A DNA stretch of 64,000 bases, from the NCBI GenBank assembly GCA_013407085.1, contig JACCGJ010001616.1, positions 62,001 through 126,000 of the forward strand, given 5' to 3'. Source of the stretch: Atriophallophorus winterbourni (Eukaryota; Platyhelminthes; Trematoda; Plagiorchiida; Microphallidae). Positions 10,765 to 21,006 of this stretch are shown in pieces (position 1 is the first letter of the stretch; each line of letters begins with the position of its first letter). The position numbers and the translations under genes are program-made. Below the pieces are notes generated by a model. That model saw only the letters and a program-made list of their open reading frames with translations, did not search any database and was not told the DNA's origin.

Positions 10765-11075
10765 TCGCAAACTTGACGGCGTCTGACGGTTTTGACAGCG
10801 AACCAGGTTTGACTTGTACCGCCTATTCATACTCCATACCTGGTTCCAATAATCCGATCAATATTGGGTCATCTGGCAGTAAGTAGCGATCCAATTGACC
10901 GACTCCATTTATCGATTGCTTCAAAATATAAGTGATCGTGCGAGTTGGTTCAATGTCAGCTGGGGTTTCCCATCGTACCATCTGGTAACCAGCCGTATCC
11001 AAGTTTATCACCGTGAATACAGTGAGGGGAGATGGTACAGGAAAGTTGAAATTGAAGAGGAAAATTTTAATCAAT
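10765..11075 (-). pseudogene. Fibronectin type III-like coding segment (host gene exon or remnant)
   Basis: The minus strand reads an FN3-like pattern: SPLTVFTVINLDTAGYQMV, RWETPADIEP, then TYILKQSINGVGQL, LLEPGMEYE and, after an in-frame TAG, AVQVKPGSLSKPSDAVKFAIS. This gives the strand-B W, the L-x-P-G turn before strand F, and the Y-x-x-x-V of strand F. It ends at a good donor (CAG|GTAGGT near 10,755). The TAG between GMEYE and AVQV falls inside strand F. No AG acceptor in the right phase is visible upstream. Together these suggest a pseudogene or sequence error. The parent gene is not identified. Confidence 0.45.
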
Positions 11076-11118
11076 TTTCAAATGTTGCACGGCTGTTGAA
11101 TAAAGGAAATTGCTTACT

Positions 11119-11460
11119 TTTTGGAAAAATGGTTGTACAAATTACATCAAGGATTTTGTAATCTGCTGTAACCACGAGATAGCAATCCACTTCGCAAGCA
11201 TTAAATGGTTCAAACTTTGGCTCATTGCCTATAGTGTTATTTGTATAATCTGAAGCTAAAAGTCTATAGTAGTTGTCACAAAGCGTGCCACGTGTACACG
11301 AGATCTCCAATCCTGGAAATTAAGTTTTCACTTCGAATTCACTCGTTCCTTGTCGTTGGTACTTGATCGCCACTGGAATTCCAAAGCATTGAATCAGTAC
11401 ACGATTAAAATCACATTTGCTTGAAGTTTCTATAGGAAACTAGAAGATAAACTCACATGT
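11119..11460 (-). pseudogene. Second extracellular-domain-like coding segment with an in-frame stop
   Basis: Reading the minus strand from about 11,435, IETSSKCDFNRVLIQCFG and KYQRQGTSEFEVKT run into a TAA (about 11,320). The frame then continues LEISCTRGTLCDNYYRLLAS, FEPFNACEVDC and YLVVTADYKILDVI, ending near a GTAAGC donor at about 11,118. The Cys spacing and the YLVVTADY strand look like a disulphide-containing FN3/Ig-type module adjacent to the FN3-like segment. A further in-frame TAG precedes it near 11,440. Upstream (11,455-11,570) the same frame holds the hydrophobic stretch WFIYLAINYFVAASAI, possibly a signal or membrane segment. Gene identity unknown. Confidence 0.35.
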
Positions 11461-11579
11461 GGTAATCGCACTCGCTGCCACGAAATAGTTGATGGCCAAG
11501 TAAATAAACCACGCATCAGATATGCTTGATTTAGCTCTCCAGCTCTTTTTGGCAAACACAAAATTTATACACAAAAATA

Positions 11580-12859
11580 TCCTTTTTACTGATCGACGTT
11601 AGATACTAAAAGCGCGCGAGTAATAAGTGCATTTCGAGTAGTCACATGTAACAGTTAGTACTGTTATACACCACACACTCATCGAAACTGTTTTAAGTAT
11701 CTTAAATTTTGCAACGGCCGCGCTCAAACAGCATCGGTTGAGATGTGAGAGAGTGCGCAAATGTGGCTAACATTTAAATGAGCAATCTTCTTTCAGGATA
11801 CTCACTCATTCCAGGACAACATATGGGACACCAAGAAAGTCACTCAAAAGGTTTCGGTTTCCTGATAATCTTTTAAGTTGTTCCACAACGGAACCGATGC
11901 ATGTTTTTTATTTGACCGTTGATATTCTTTTTATCCCAAAATAGAATTAAGATTCATAATTGAACATCAACCCGAGGATTAAAATATATGTAGAAAAATA
12001 TAAACGAATAAATAAACGAAAACGGTTCTAGTGAATGGAAAATTTAGAATCAATTTCGGTCTTTGAAGATGGAAAGAAATGCTAAATTGCAATGTCGCAT
12101 TGCGAATGCTCGATCCAGCGTAAAACCAGGGGTTTTCCTGTGGTAACTGAGGATTGATTAACAGTCTCAACAGCTTAACAGCTGATGCTCTCTCTCAAAT
12201 GCATGCTAAAGTATTTTGTGAGTAAATAATAATCTTGACATGAGATTTACTGACAACACCATTTGCACAACGTTTGTACTGATATCGAGATCCGTTTAAT
12301 CGAATATATATGAATATATAAAACAGACTGTACTGAAATCCTGTAAACAGCAGCTGTTTGAATTATTTCAGCATTCTCTAAGGAAGGATTGGTGTCAACA
12401 GAGTTGAATACAGGGGTAATTTCACCTCACTACAAGGGTGGTAGACATCTTGACAACTGCCGTCTGTCACCTCATTTTCCATGGTACCAGATGCGCTGTC
12501 ATGCAAGGTGATTCTCGTTGCTGATGTTATTGAACTTTGGTTGCGGATAAAATCAGCGGCAAAGTGATTTACATGTTCTTCAAGAGTGATTGGTAATGAA
12601 TATGCTATTATACATTATTCCAACATGCAAAGTCTGTCGACAGCGAATTGGATACTTTTAAATAAACGATCCATAGTATAACCGCGTTTTATGAGCGCTG
12701 TCATTTTTGAGTTTCAGAATACTCTGATTTTATGGGTGCTTTTTATTACCGACTCAACGACCCGAGGTGCGTGAATTATTTTTAGTATTGGAATTATTAC
12801 GTATTACATGGCGAAAGGAATAGTGAATCCAATTGTGGGCTTAACCCAGTTCTGAATTA
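11580..12859. other. No firm feature
   Basis: No clear coding sequence. A stretch near 12,400-12,480 faintly resembles the LINE segment encoding an ISPxYKGG motif, but it is too short and broken to assign. Confidence 0.3.
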
Positions 12860-13240
12860 TTGCTGAGAAAAACACCTAGACAAACCTGCTTTCATTGGAA
12901 CACATCATTTGAACATCATTTTAACATATTTACAGGGTTAAATTCATTAATCTCTATTTCCGAATATCATTCATTTATGTTATTGCGTCAATTTATAGGT
13001 GAGGAAGGCCAAAGACATTTTGACGCGATGAATCTGCTGAAAAAAGGATATATATTTGATGTGTTAGATTGCTTGGATCCCTATTATTTTTTTACCAGAA
13101 CATTTTCGCTGCACGTTATTAGTTTTCAAAATTGCGTCAACCACCATGAGGAGAATCTCAATGAGTTTATTTCATGCATTCGTCAAGCAACGCTAGAATA
13201 CAGGTATAACGAAATCGGACCTGAACAGATTGACTAAGTG
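12860..13240 (+). pseudogene. Gypsy-type Gag remnant
   Basis: A 125-codon frame with EEGQRHFDAMNLL, DVLDCLDPYYFF and ENLNEFISCIRQATLEYRY. The last segment fits the Gag capsid pattern (E.l..F..RlR.....C.). No zinc knuckle is found directly downstream; 13,240-13,540 is frameshifted. Assignment rests mainly on colinearity with the RT remnant at 14.2-14.6 kb on the same strand. Confidence 0.45.
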
Positions 13241-13541
13241 ATGCAGATTTAATGTCTCATCACTGGATTGGCCGGCGATTAAACAATAGAAACACGGCCT
13301 GCTGAAAACGAGTTTGAGTTAACGTGGGAAAAGAAGATTGCACGACAAAGTGAACGTTTGGAGCAACAATTTGACTCGTTCTCAACAACGATGCACAGAT
13401 GTTCAGAATTTCTCTGATACTACATCATTTAATGGCATATTTACTACGGTAGGCTTTTATCGTTGAGGTAGAAAACATGAACAGATCAAGGACTGTTGTC
13501 ATCAAAATAACGATTTCAATAACTCCAGTAAAATTAACCAA

Positions 13542-13989
13542 TTGTCGCACGTCTGTCTGTCACAGAAAAGCGTACTTGCGTTAGAAACCGATTCCGGTGT
13601 GTTCAAATATGTGTTTACGCCCCAATTAAACCACATGAAATTGACTGCTTTCGAGCCAATAAAAGTAGCCCCATATACGGCATCGGTTGAAATAAACGGG
13701 GTTGTACCCTCATCAGCATTAGCCTTTTAATCTCTTAGAACGAAAATTGATAGACCCAGATTGCTTAATTTCGAATGTTTTCAAAACTTACACTGAACAA
13801 GTTGATGTGCGGATTAAGAGCAAGGTAACTGTAAAACACGAGGGTACCACACCACAGTTACCTGTTCATGTCGTGCAAGCCGATTCATCGAAACTACTCG
13901 CTCGTGATGGGTTACAACACTTCCCACTCATACTCTCCAGCGTGCATTTAGCAGCTGATCACTCAGTCTCTCCGACACGTCAGCGTTAA
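13542..13989 (+). pseudogene. Gypsy-type spacer / protease-RT linker remnant
   Basis: Two broken frames, 13542-13730 (with LNHMKLTAFEPIKVAPYTASV) and 13747-13989 (with VTVKHEGTTPQLPVHVVQAD), lie between the Gag-like and RT-like parts. The second resembles the region between retroviral-type protease and RT in Gypsy polyproteins, but no DTG/DSG triad is visible. Assignment is by position. Confidence 0.3.
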
Positions 13990-14244
13990 ATAAACGTCTT
14001 CCATGACACAAAACTCCGAAAGTTGAAGAATTTTATATCCTAAATACACCTCCGAATTCACGTTATCCTTAAATGCATCAAACCGCATACTCTTCCGAAT
14101 ATGTTAGCTCCTGAAGTAGAGTAGGAATTAAAACGCTTGTAGATAAACGCAACCAACGTGTAGATCGATGAATCTGATTTGCAGATCCTATTTTACATTT
14201 GCCTAAATCTGATGGCGACTTACCAATATGTGATGAATGCAAAC

Positions 14245-14620
14245 TAATTATGAACAGATTCGCACTTGCTGACCAATACTTGCTACCGAGAATTCAGTAC
14301 TTGTTCGCAACCATGTATGGGTGGCAACGCGTTTGAAACTGGACTTCAGTCATGTCTATTCCCAACTTGAATTGCATGAATGTCCCCAGGCCCATACCTC
14401 CATTCCTGCACTTTTATCAAGTATACAAGATTTCCATTTGGTGTAAGCGTAGCATCGGGTATATTTCGACGCGTGGTCCATAACTTGTTTAGAGATATAA
14501 CGAACATATGTTCTTACGGAAACTATTTTGTGGTTACCGAAAGGACGTACGACGAACAATTGGAAACGGTAGATCACGTACTTTAGCGAGTAGAAGTGTT
14601 TGTAAACGGTTATCATCGTA
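14245..14620 (+). pseudogene. Gypsy-type reverse transcriptase remnant
   Basis: Translating across two frameshifts gives ALADQYLLPRIQYLFATM, then LDFSHVYSQLELHE, then YTRFPFGVSVASGIFRRVV, then SYGNYFVVTERTYDEQLET. These are in order the RT motifs: PLPRIEDLF; KLD.S.AY.Q; TRLPFG..SAP..FQ; and the Y.DD box followed by H...V..VL. The catalytic Y-x-D-D has become Y-G-N-Y, so the copy is dead. Nothing recognisable follows before the BEL LTR at 14,922. Confidence 0.7.
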
Positions 14621-14921
14621 GACCATATTTCAGAATACCGTAAATTCAGACACTGAGGCCCTTTATATCAGCAAACAGAAGCATCTTGATTTCGTTTGAT
14701 ATTGGTAAATCGTTCATGCTGATCAGGAAGTATCCGCACCAATTCTTGCGGAACACCGCTAATGACATCAATTTGTTTTCATAATAGGCCATCCACACGA
14801 ACTCTGATGTATCTGTTCATATGACGCAGCCAGCGTTTGTGGAGCTGTCTTTTTAGTGTTAACATGTAACGTCGTCCAGCTAGAATGAATGCTCGTTTTA
14901 AGTACTGCTGGGATTCTTCCT
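14621..14921. other. No recognisable feature (probable Gypsy decay)
   Basis: Follows the RT remnant in the position of the RNase H region, but no motif is readable. Confidence 0.3.
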
Positions 14922-15299
14922 TGTGACCGACAATACGGTCCGGAGAAAATCGAGTTCAACGTCAAGGATTTCAGTCGCGATATAAACACCAATGTGTTTA
15001 TCCAACGGTTGAGTTACGCGTCCGAAGCCACCAATATATTGACAAGACAATACGTGAGATGAGTACGGTACTATTGAAACAAAATAATTATACAATGAAA
15101 ATAGCAAACCTCAATTATTCCGCTTCGTACTGAATCCAAAAACAACAATGTTCAACAGCAACAATGACCACGAGTGATCGCAACTTCAAATAGCGCGCAA
15201 ACGGCCAAATAAAGATACAAAAATGGTAAAAATATACAAAAATACCAGCAGATTTAAACAGTTAGTTGTCAATAAAATAAATTCAATGTTCATCTTACA
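14922..15299 (-). mobile_element. BEL/Pao LTR, third copy, internally deleted
   Basis: Matches the 6618-7040 LTR from end to end (minus strand TGTAAGATGAACATT ... GTCACA) except for an internal deletion of about 45 bp between short aaaatgg-type repeats. No BEL internal sequence is attached on its left, so it may be a solo LTR or the 3' LTR of a deleted copy. Confidence 0.75.
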
Positions 15300-15419
15300 C
15301 CGAAAGAGGAATTTTCTAGACATCGACGCGGATTCATACACCGCCCACCAAAATTCCTCAAAATCTGAAAAGCAAGTAGAGACACAAACAATGAACTGCG
15401 GGGCTCTCCTCTATCTGGC

Positions 15420-15801
15420 TACCCGAACCGTGTACCTGCGCAACCCATGACAGCGACTCGACGATCAAATGTTTGGTGGTATTTCTGGAGTTGGCAGACC
15501 CGAAGACCCGCCTCCCACCTAATAACATTTGCCTTCAACGTTCGTCTTCGCGTGCAACCGGCAGACTGAATGCTTGGTGGTACTTCTGGGGTCAGCAGAT
15601 CCGAAAACCCGCCTCCCACCTTAAGCACCAGCCCCCGGGCCCGACACCCAGGTACAGTAGAATAAAGCAAGTGACTTTATTTAGTGGCGAGTCACACACG
15701 CCACGTCGCATCACCATCACTGGACACCTGTGGCTTTTTATAGGGAAAATGTTTGCTAGACAAAGACCCACCACGTCCTCCGGTTCTGCCAGCGCCCTAC
15801 A
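15420..15801 (-). mobile_element. LTR-like sequence of a second LTR retrotransposon
   Basis: On the minus strand it begins TGTAGGGCGCTGGCAGAACC, carries a TATA-like TATAAAAAGCC near 15,735 and AATAAAGTC near 15,675, and is GC-rich compared with its surroundings. A block of about 100 bp with GGTGGGAGGCGGGT occurs twice in tandem (around 15,500-15,550 and 15,595-15,640). The far border is uncertain. The layout (TG start, TATA box, polyadenylation signal) is that of an LTR; no matching partner copy is in the window. Confidence 0.5.
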
Positions 15802-16759
15802 ATAAGCTCATGAATGATATCCTACCCAAACGAGCCTTATGTATTGCATCCTCCAACAGCGACATTTTGCGCCATCTAAACAAGCCTAAATTACAAAATA
15901 TTGTATCCGAGTTCCCAAACGTAAATGGTTCATCAGGTATACAACCGAAAGGTTTACGCCAATCATACGGATTGTCGTGCTGACCATACGTTGCCCCAAT
16001 TAAAGCTGATTCAGTGTCATGTGAACCAGGCTTACTTTTTATGTGGGCTGGTTTGGTGTCAGGTGGGCCAGGCTTAATCTCCATCTGATCCGAATTAGTG
16101 TCGGAACCATCAGTCACAAAATCCGACTGAACTAATTCAGTGTCATGTGACCCAGGCCTACTTTTCATGTGGGCTGATTTGGTGTCAGGTGGGCCAGGCT
16201 TAATCTCCATCTGATCGGAATTAGTGTCGGAACCTTCAGTCACAAAATCCGACTGAACTAATTCAGTGTCATGTGAACCAGGCCTACTTTTCATGTGGGC
16301 TGATTTGGTGTCAGGTGGGCCAGGCTTAGTCTCCATCTGATCCGAATTAGTGTCAGGAAATTCAGTCACAAAATCCGACTGAGCTAATTCAGTGTCAGTT
16401 AACTCAGCTTCCCGAGAACAACCGACAGCACAAACGTCAAGACCCATCAAATTTACATCAATAGAAACTGTTTCTTGGCACTCAACGATGCTACCATGCC
16501 TTGCTATGGAATCCTTCTGATGCTCACGATGTGCAAGACGACTTGCCGATGCAGCAATCTTAGCAATTCTAACCTCATGTTCCGCCTCAAGCACTTCCAG
16601 TTTGTGCTTCATAGCGATGGTTTCGTGCGACAGTTTTAGGAGTTCAAAGCGCCTTCTAGCCTTACGAACTGAAGACATTTGTTCCCACCCTACACCCGTG
16701 TTTCTTATCAAGTTTTTTGTGTCATAATTTTCCAGTGATATTTTTTGTTTGTTCTTCAT
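15797..16759 (-). CDS. Open frame with coiled-coil start and three 42-residue repeats, unknown function
   Basis: A 320-codon uninterrupted frame, unusual among the wrecks around it. Residues about 28-80 (MSSVRKARRRFELLKLSHET... HKLEVLEAEHEVRIAKIAAS) are strongly helical and charged. Residues about 125-250 consist of three exact-length 42-residue repeats containing QSDFVT, SDTNSDQME, KPGPPDTKSAHMKSRPGSHD. The C-terminal part (GQHDNPYDWRKPFG, then LEDAIHKARLGRIS) has no recognised domain. The stop codon lies in the first five bases of the LTR-like sequence at 15,801, so the last residues may be created by that insertion. The helical start resembles Pao-type Gag N-termini; a host origin is not excluded. 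Confidence 0.45.
   Translation of the reverse strand: MKNKQKISLENYDTKNLIRNTGVGWEQMSSVRKARRRFELLKLSHETIAMKHKLEVLEAEHEVRIAKIAASASRLAHREHQKDSIARHGSIVECQETVSIDVNLMGLDVCAVGCSREAELTDTELAQSDFVTEFPDTNSDQMETKPGPPDTKSAHMKSRPGSHDTELVQSDFVTEGSDTNSDQMEIKPGPPDTKSAHMKSRPGSHDTELVQSDFVTDGSDTNSDQMEIKPGPPDTKPAHIKSKPGSHDTESALIGATYGQHDNPYDWRKPFGCIPDEPFTFGNSDTIFCNLGLFRWRKMSLLEDAIHKARLGRISFMSLL
16009..16386 (-). repeat. Three tandem 126-bp coding repeats
   Basis: The word attcagtgtca starts at 16009, 16135, 16261 and 16387, so units are exactly 126 bp and keep the frame. Units are almost identical; differences are mostly single substitutions. Confidence 0.95.
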
Positions 16760-16799
16760 ATTGAAAATAACATTTAAACTAAATGTTAAATCTGTGAGC

Positions 16800-17930
16800 G
16801 TTTTCTTTCCCGAACATTTTCCCTTTGTTTAACTGCACTTCGGCTTCCGCACATTTTGATTTGTCCGTTACCCGTGTTTACCGTTATTGCAAAACGGTAA
16901 TTTTTTGTGCTCTCAACTGAGTTGTTGGACTTCCGTTTATTGGACGCTTTGGGTTTGCATTGAAACCTGTATTCGATTACCGTTGAGGTTTGTTATATTT
17001 TACTTTTTAATCGTCTTTGTCAATATAGTACAGCGTTATTTGACGTATTGTTCTGATTTGGGATCGATTCGTAAACGCTCGTCACTCCCGGTAGAAGATT
17101 CTCGTGGCTCGTAGCAGGCAGCTAGTTTCCGTGAAAGAAACTATTCCCCAGTGACGGTTCGGTCGCTACATTCCTAATAATGTTCGCTTTGCCTATGTCA
17201 TGTTATTCACGCAACGTCCATATGGTTTCCGCATACGAAAGTTTGTCCTGTTGTGCTATCGCCTTTGAATAAATTTTAACTGATCGCATTGAAAATATGT
17301 AAAATTCACCCACTACAATCCGCAACAGACCAAGACATGTCTCAATGTGTTGCTTCAGTGTCTTGTAGAACTGCATAAATTGTGTTCCAATAGAGAGAGA
17401 TGCTCGCTGAGACGATCTCATTAGCATTTGAACCAAAGATCCACTGGACCACTAGTGTGTAATCAATACAACCCTCAGTTGTGCGTTCGTCTTTGACCTT
17501 GACACAAATAGGATTTTAGAAACAACAAAAACTTCGGAATGTGCAATAAATTATTGATGGTATTTTATACAATAATTGGTGAACATATAACCACGCTGAA
17601 ATAGCTTTCCTTTGCGCAATATCCACACAAACCTCGCAACAAGTCGTCGTATTCAGTAAGCGAGTCTATCACGACTGCTAAGTTCATTCGATTGATGGAA
17701 ATATAATGATTATTATTTCCTGCGAATGTTGATCTTACTGCAAGCGAACTTTTCTGAATAAAATCGCTTTGGTGATAGTGCTGTTCTGGAAAATAGCGAA
17801 CCAGGTCAATCGAGCTACCGCAGTGCATGCATCATAAAACTATTAAACCAGATACGCCAGTCAAAGCTAAATTTCAGGAAACCATCTATATTTGTGTCAA
17901 ATATATGAATCCGAGTAATATGAGGAATCT
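16800..17930. other. No recognisable feature
   Basis: Several short frames occur (for example 17203-17436 and 17565-17828, minus), but none shows a motif, and no repeats match elsewhere in the window. Confidence 0.4.
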
Positions 17931-18045
17931 TTCAAAGTGATTCAAAGTGATTCAAAGTTGTAATGGTCTAAAAAGCATTTAGCTTAACAATAACCATAGG
18001 ATGGAGTTATGATGTATATACAATAAAAAAGAAGAACATTAAAAC

Positions 18046-21006
18046 TCATGTAGTGTAAATCGTATCAAAGTTTGGGTTGTCTCTCAAGTGTTTGTCCAAA
18101 TTAGCTTTAAAAATATCCAGGTTGGCTGAGTGTGTAACAGTGGAGGGGAGGGTGTTCCATGTGAAACTTACACGTACAGCATACGAATATCTTCGACAGT
18201 TCAGTCTTGAAGTGGGAATAAGCACTGAAAGTTCATGTTTCCGACTGGCACGGGGTGGCGAGCGTGTGAAAAGTTTGGACAAGGGATGGTTAGGGACGTG
18301 CATAATATTGTACATCAGTATGAGGTCACCTCTTAGTCGACGACAGCGAAAGTCGAAAAGATTGAGACTCCTCAAACGTTCTTCATATGGTTTAGCAGCT
18401 AGTCCGGGTACAAGCTTTGTGGTTCGGTGGTAAATACGCTGCAGAAGATTGATGTCTTTCTGAATCCAGGGTGACCAAGCCTGAACAGCGTACTCCATCG
18501 CTGGTCTCAGATAGGTGTTCATGATACGGGGCACCGACTGATTGGAGAATCTGCCGAAAATTCGTCTCAATAACGCCAATACTTGTGACGCCTTTTTGTA
18601 TGCCGCTTTGCACTGCAGTGAAGTCTTCAGACTTGAACTGGTCCAAACACCCAAATCCTTCTCTTCAGTTGTCCAGACGAGTTGGTGGGACCCAAGAGTG
18701 TAGTTGTAATTAACAGTCTTTCCAATGTTTAACGCCTTGCACTTTTGGAAGTTGAATGGTAGTTTGTTTCTCAAAGACCAATCGTGCAATGTGTTTAGAT
18801 CCTTCTGCAAAGTTTCACAGTCATCATTGGTACGTATGCTTCTCCAAAGCTTTATATCGTCTGCAAATAACATAATCTTGCATTTAACACGCTCGGGAAT
18901 GTCGTTTGCGTAGATCAAAAACAAAATCGGTCCGAGGACCGAACCCTGGGGCACTCCGCTCGTAATTTTGAATGGTTTCGATAAGGCGCCGTCAACTCTG
19001 ACTTGGGCACTCCTGTCGCGTAAATAGTTTTCTAGCCAAGCAAGAAGTTTTCCTGTTATCCCGTGCAATTCAAGTTTCTGGATTAAAATACTATGATTGA
19101 CGCGGTCGAAAGCCTTTGACATGTCTAAAAAGCATGCGTGGATGGAGTAACCATTGTCCACACACTCAGTCCAGTCGTTTAAGGTGAGCAAGAGGTTAGA
19201 TAGACATGAGTGATGTTTCCTGAAACCGTGCTGTTCAGTCGCAAGCAGTCTATTGTTTTCGAGGTGATGGGTGATCTTTTCCGCTACTAAACTCTCTAGC
19301 ACTTTAGAAATTACTGGCAACAACGTAACTGGTCTATAGTTCGCAGCGTCAGATCGACTCCCGCCCTTGTAGATTGGTGTGATGATACCAGATTTCCATT
19401 CCGCGGGAACGATACTATTTTCGAGCGAAATTTGGAATAATGTGCTGAGTGGACCACACAATGAGGATGCGCATCGTTTGAGGATAAAAGGAGTGATTCC
19501 ATCTGCTCCTGGTGACTTTGCGGTATTCAAACGAAGAAGTTTGAGCATGACACACTCATTGTTTATTGAGATTTCATTTAGTATTTCATTGGAAAAGCCA
19601 ATCGAATGCAGCGTAAGATGCACTGATTCCTTGGGGCAAAAAACTTTGCAGTAGTAACCTGCAAGAACTTCGGCAGCCTCGAAAGCAGTCGTAGTTAGAC
19701 CATTTGGTGTGCGTAGTGCTGAGATTCCTGGCTTAATTTTTGATGTAGTGTTAACGATCTGGTACAGGACTTTGGGGTTCCGCTCCATCATGGTCAGTAG
19801 TCTTGCCTGATGAGACTGCTTATCCTCGGTGATAAGAGAGGTGACCTTGTTCCTCAACAGACGATATGTTTCCCAATTATCTGGCATCGGATTGTGGACA
19901 TAGTTTCTCCATGCATCGTTGCGTATCTTAATCCACTTCCTTGTGCGGCTTCTCAACGTGAAGGTAAATCGTTTTTTCGCTGTCTTTGGCACCAATCTGG
20001 AATGTAGGTTTATTTCATCACACAGCTTCTCTTTGAAGTTTACCCAAGAACGATGCACGTCCGTGGTGTCTGATTTCCAGTCAGAAATCGTTCGAAGAGC
20101 ATTGTGAAGACTTCCAATATCCAGTTGTAGTTTTGTTTTGTTGATGTCATTCGTTCTCTCAGCTTGACAAACATAATCGAATAAGAGGACCAGGTGGTCG
20201 CTAGAACCCAATGGAGTTTCGTAGCTCAGATTTTCGACGGCATGTTCCTCACTCGTTAGTATTAGATCCAGGACAGATGGCATGTTACCATCTCTATATC
20301 TAGTGTTATCGAAGACGTGGTTATAAAAAGGAATATCGAAGATCAGTTCTTGAAACGCATCGTCGAGCGAATTCGTTGAAAGAGCATTATTCTTCATCAA
20401 GTTTGGAAGGTTGAAGTCTCCCATAACCAGGAGTGGCGTTTGAAATCTGGCAGCCAGAAGTCGAATTTTCTGGAGTAGTTCAACATTGTGCGCATCACTT
20501 GCGCTTGGAGCCCGATAAATCACGCCAACAATGCAATCATCTCCAGTAGTCAGCTTAATTGAGCACCACAGAGTATCCTGTACACGTAGGTCAATATCGT
20601 CAATTTCTCTGCAGGATAACTGTTGGTTGTAGTAAAGTGCTACGCCACCGCCGCGTCCCACACGGTCTTGACGGAGAAGACACATTCCTTTTAATGCCAA
20701 TTCATTGTCTGATAAATGAGGTTCAAACCATGTTTCGGTAATTGCAACTAAGTCCGGTGAGTGCTGTGTACATACGGTATCAAGCTCCTGTATTTTGTTT
20801 CTCAGACACTGCGCGTTTGTATAGAGACACTTTATGGTTCTATGGGTTAACAATGATGGACAATGTGAAAGACTAGTTTTAGTTCCAAGTTGTGATATGT
20901 TTGGCAAAGATTGAGGGTTGGTATGCATAAATTCAATCCGGTTCACAGTATACAGCTGAGGCTTTGAAGTCGTTTCTACTTTTCCGACTCGACATGAGTC
21001 GGACAC
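18046..21006 (-). CDS. LINE A ORF2: apurinic-like endonuclease plus reverse transcriptase
   Basis: A 986-residue protein with no stop or frameshift. Endonuclease, residues about 57-280: N-A-Q near 64, ITETWF at 89-94, GVIYR at 161-165, MGDFNLPN at 195-202 and the SSDH box at 268-271. Reverse transcriptase, about 480-770: SPGADGI at 498-504, PIYKGG at 544-549, NYRPVTLLP at 556-564, MSKAFDRVNH at 629-638, SGVPQGSVLGP at 683-693 and the catalytic LFADD at 713-717. The C-terminal thumb region follows, with SPWIQKDINLLQRIYHR. All expected catalytic residues are present. The protein would nick the target and prime reverse transcription there. The start overlaps ORF1 by 31 bases. Confidence 0.93.
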   Translation of the reverse strand: MSDSCRVGKVETTSKPQLYTVNRIEFMHTNPQSLPNISQLGTKTSLSHCPSLLTHRTIKCLYTNAQCLRNKIQELDTVCTQHSPDLVAITETWFEPHLSDNELALKGMCLLRQDRVGRGGGVALYYNQQLSCREIDDIDLRVQDTLWCSIKLTTGDDCIVGVIYRAPSASDAHNVELLQKIRLLAARFQTPLLVMGDFNLPNLMKNNALSTNSLDDAFQELIFDIPFYNHVFDNTRYRDGNMPSVLDLILTSEEHAVENLSYETPLGSSDHLVLLFDYVCQAERTNDINKTKLQLDIGSLHNALRTISDWKSDTTDVHRSWVNFKEKLCDEINLHSRLVPKTAKKRFTFTLRSRTRKWIKIRNDAWRNYVHNPMPDNWETYRLLRNKVTSLITEDKQSHQARLLTMMERNPKVLYQIVNTTSKIKPGISALRTPNGLTTTAFEAAEVLAGYYCKVFCPKESVHLTLHSIGFSNEILNEISINNECVMLKLLRLNTAKSPGADGITPFILKRCASSLCGPLSTLFQISLENSIVPAEWKSGIITPIYKGGSRSDAANYRPVTLLPVISKVLESLVAEKITHHLENNRLLATEQHGFRKHHSCLSNLLLTLNDWTECVDNGYSIHACFLDMSKAFDRVNHSILIQKLELHGITGKLLAWLENYLRDRSAQVRVDGALSKPFKITSGVPQGSVLGPILFLIYANDIPERVKCKIMLFADDIKLWRSIRTNDDCETLQKDLNTLHDWSLRNKLPFNFQKCKALNIGKTVNYNYTLGSHQLVWTTEEKDLGVWTSSSLKTSLQCKAAYKKASQVLALLRRIFGRFSNQSVPRIMNTYLRPAMEYAVQAWSPWIQKDINLLQRIYHRTTKLVPGLAAKPYEERLRSLNLFDFRCRRLRGDLILMYNIMHVPNHPLSKLFTRSPPRASRKHELSVLIPTSRLNCRRYSYAVRVSFTWNTLPSTVTHSANLDIFKANLDKHLRDNPNFDTIYTT

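Noticed and set aside
12400..12480. Possible LINE RT piece with an ISPxYKGG-like peptide
   Set aside because: Only a few residues match and no neighbouring motif is recognisable.
18077..20107. Plus-strand frames of 60-118 codons
   Set aside because: Antisense shadows of the intact LINE A ORF2.
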